From Nocardioides nematodiphilus (GTDB lineage: Bacteria > Actinomycetota > Actinomycetes > Propionibacteriales > Nocardioidaceae): a stretch of DNA of 64,000 nucleotides. Each line of letters begins with the position of its first letter. Within the stretch, counting starts at the first letter, position 1. The translations under genes and the position numbers were made by a program. Where the stretch lies: the NCBI RefSeq assembly GCF_020216525.1, contig NZ_JAIWOY010000004.1, positions 1-64,000 of the forward strand, given 5' to 3'. The notes under the pieces are model-generated. The model did not search any database, was not told where the DNA came from, and saw only the letters and a list, made by a program, of their open reading frames with translations. Below, one piece after another: positions 63,443 through 64,000 of the stretch.

Positions 63443-64000
63443 ATGGAGATCTTCGCGCTCTTCGTCGCTCTGGTGGTCGGGCTCGCGCTCGGTGCCCTGA
63501 TCGGCGTCTTCTGGATCCGGTCACGGCCGGCGGCGCTCGAGGGCGCGCTGGATCAGGCCGAGGTGATGCAGAGCCTCGACCGGCTCAGCGACCAGATGCA
63601 TCACCTCGACCGTGAGCGGGCCCAGTGGCAGGGCCGGTTCCACGCTCAGGTCGATCAGCTGCAGAAGGAGACCCGCACGCTGTCGACGGCCCTGCGCCGA
63701 CCCCAGGTCCGTGGCCGGTGGGGCGAGCTGCATCTGCGCCGGGCCGTCGAGCTGGCCGGCCTGGTCGACCGATGCGACTTCACCGAGCAGGTCCGCATCG
63801 AGGACGGCGCGATGCGTCCCGACCTCGTCGTCCACCTCGCCGGCGGGCGCAGGATCGTGGTCGACGCGAAGGTCCCCCTCGACGCGCATCTCGACGCGAC
63901 CAGCACCGAGGACGAGGCGGAGCGGATCCACCACTTCAACCGCCACGCCCACCAGCTGCGCACCCACATCGACCAGCTCGGCTCCAAGGCCTACTGGCGT
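63443..64000 (+). CDS. rmuC: DNA recombination protein RmuC (5' part, cut by window end)
   Basis: 186 codons are visible. The N-terminal membrane helix (FALFVALVVGLALGALIGVF) is followed by a coiled-coil region and then the RmuC nuclease core (VRGRWGELHLRR, VDAKVPLDAHLDA). RmuC restrains inversion-type recombination. The ATG at 63443 follows CATGGT by 6 nt, so it is probably leaderless. The C-terminus lies outside the window. Confidence 0.9.
   Translation, partial: MEIFALFVALVVGLALGALIGVFWIRSRPAALEGALDQAEVMQSLDRLSDQMHHLDRERAQWQGRFHAQVDQLQKETRTLSTALRRPQVRGRWGELHLRRAVELAGLVDRCDFTEQVRIEDGAMRPDLVVHLAGGRRIVVDAKVPLDAHLDATSTEDEAERIHHFNRHAHQLRTHIDQLGSKAYWR

Noticed and set aside
1..64000. tRNA, rRNA and mobile elements
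   Set aside because: Looked for cloverleaf-like sequence, transposase motifs and terminal repeats; none convincing.

Overview
This 64 kb window is high-GC actinobacterial chromosome, most like Nocardioidaceae. That placement is an inference from gene content and base usage. Markers include mycothiol biosynthesis (mshB), DUF3117, a sigE-rseA pair with a divergent O-methyltransferase as in mycobacteria, an fdxA-dapC pair, the long isoleucyl-tRNA synthetase with a translational T-box, and many genes that start directly at a predicted transcription start site. No rRNA, tRNA, CRISPR array, insertion sequence or prophage was seen.

Layout. 1-14.2 kb: end of a Tad/Flp-like locus (TadZ-like ATPase, SAF protein), a small HTH protein, sigE/rseA, an O-methyltransferase, pepA, DUF3117, then an ileS-dapE-LOG-DivIVA-like-membrane protein-M14 peptidase operon behind a T-box leader, and two tandem DinB/DUF664 proteins. 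14.2-24.6 kb: a very large fusion of a PilZ-containing cellulose-synthase-like glycosyltransferase with an AT3/SGNH acyltransferase, then dapD, a lysozyme-like protein, a GT-C type membrane protein, dapC-fdxA and a GNAT protein. 24.6-29 kb: mshB, a NUDIX hydrolase and a divergent unknown gene behind two SOS-box-like sites, a thioesterase and a DUF202 protein. 29-40.9 kb: a nearly complete purine catabolism cluster. Guanine goes to xanthine, urate, 5-hydroxyisourate, OHCU, allantoin and allantoate, followed by ureidoglycine/ureidoglycolate steps. It has an internal RpiR regulator and two promoters sharing one inverted-repeat operator. 41-53.9 kb: a TetR/DUF1275/SMR transporter locus, a Rieske plus flavoprotein pair, a Tat-exported phosphoesterase, a lipoprotein, rnhA with a TOPRIM protein, DUF72, an ERCC4 nuclease, a decayed sortase, and RDD and LapA membrane proteins. 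54-57 kb: four consecutive secreted proteins, three of them paralogues with TasA/SipW-type N-termini. 57-64 kb: DUF3817, ychF, two PH-domain proteins, DUF6458, an MpaB-type oxygenase with a divergent TetR, xthA and the 5' part of rmuC.

The most striking structure is a repeat family not assignable from memory. A 22-bp unit with core TGACTCGGCCCTC (27 copies) forms inverted tandem arrays that fill the only three long gaps between convergent genes: 4347-4506 (3+4 units), 27584-27785 (4+5) and 40977-41202 (5+6). In each, the stop codon of the minus-strand neighbour lies inside the last unit. A second general feature is a -10-like hexamer (consensus NANNNT, mostly TANNNT) ending exactly 6 nt before the start codon of at least 13 genes, which argues for leaderless mRNAs and helped choose several starts. 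All functional assignments rest on motif recognition by eye; no database search was run.
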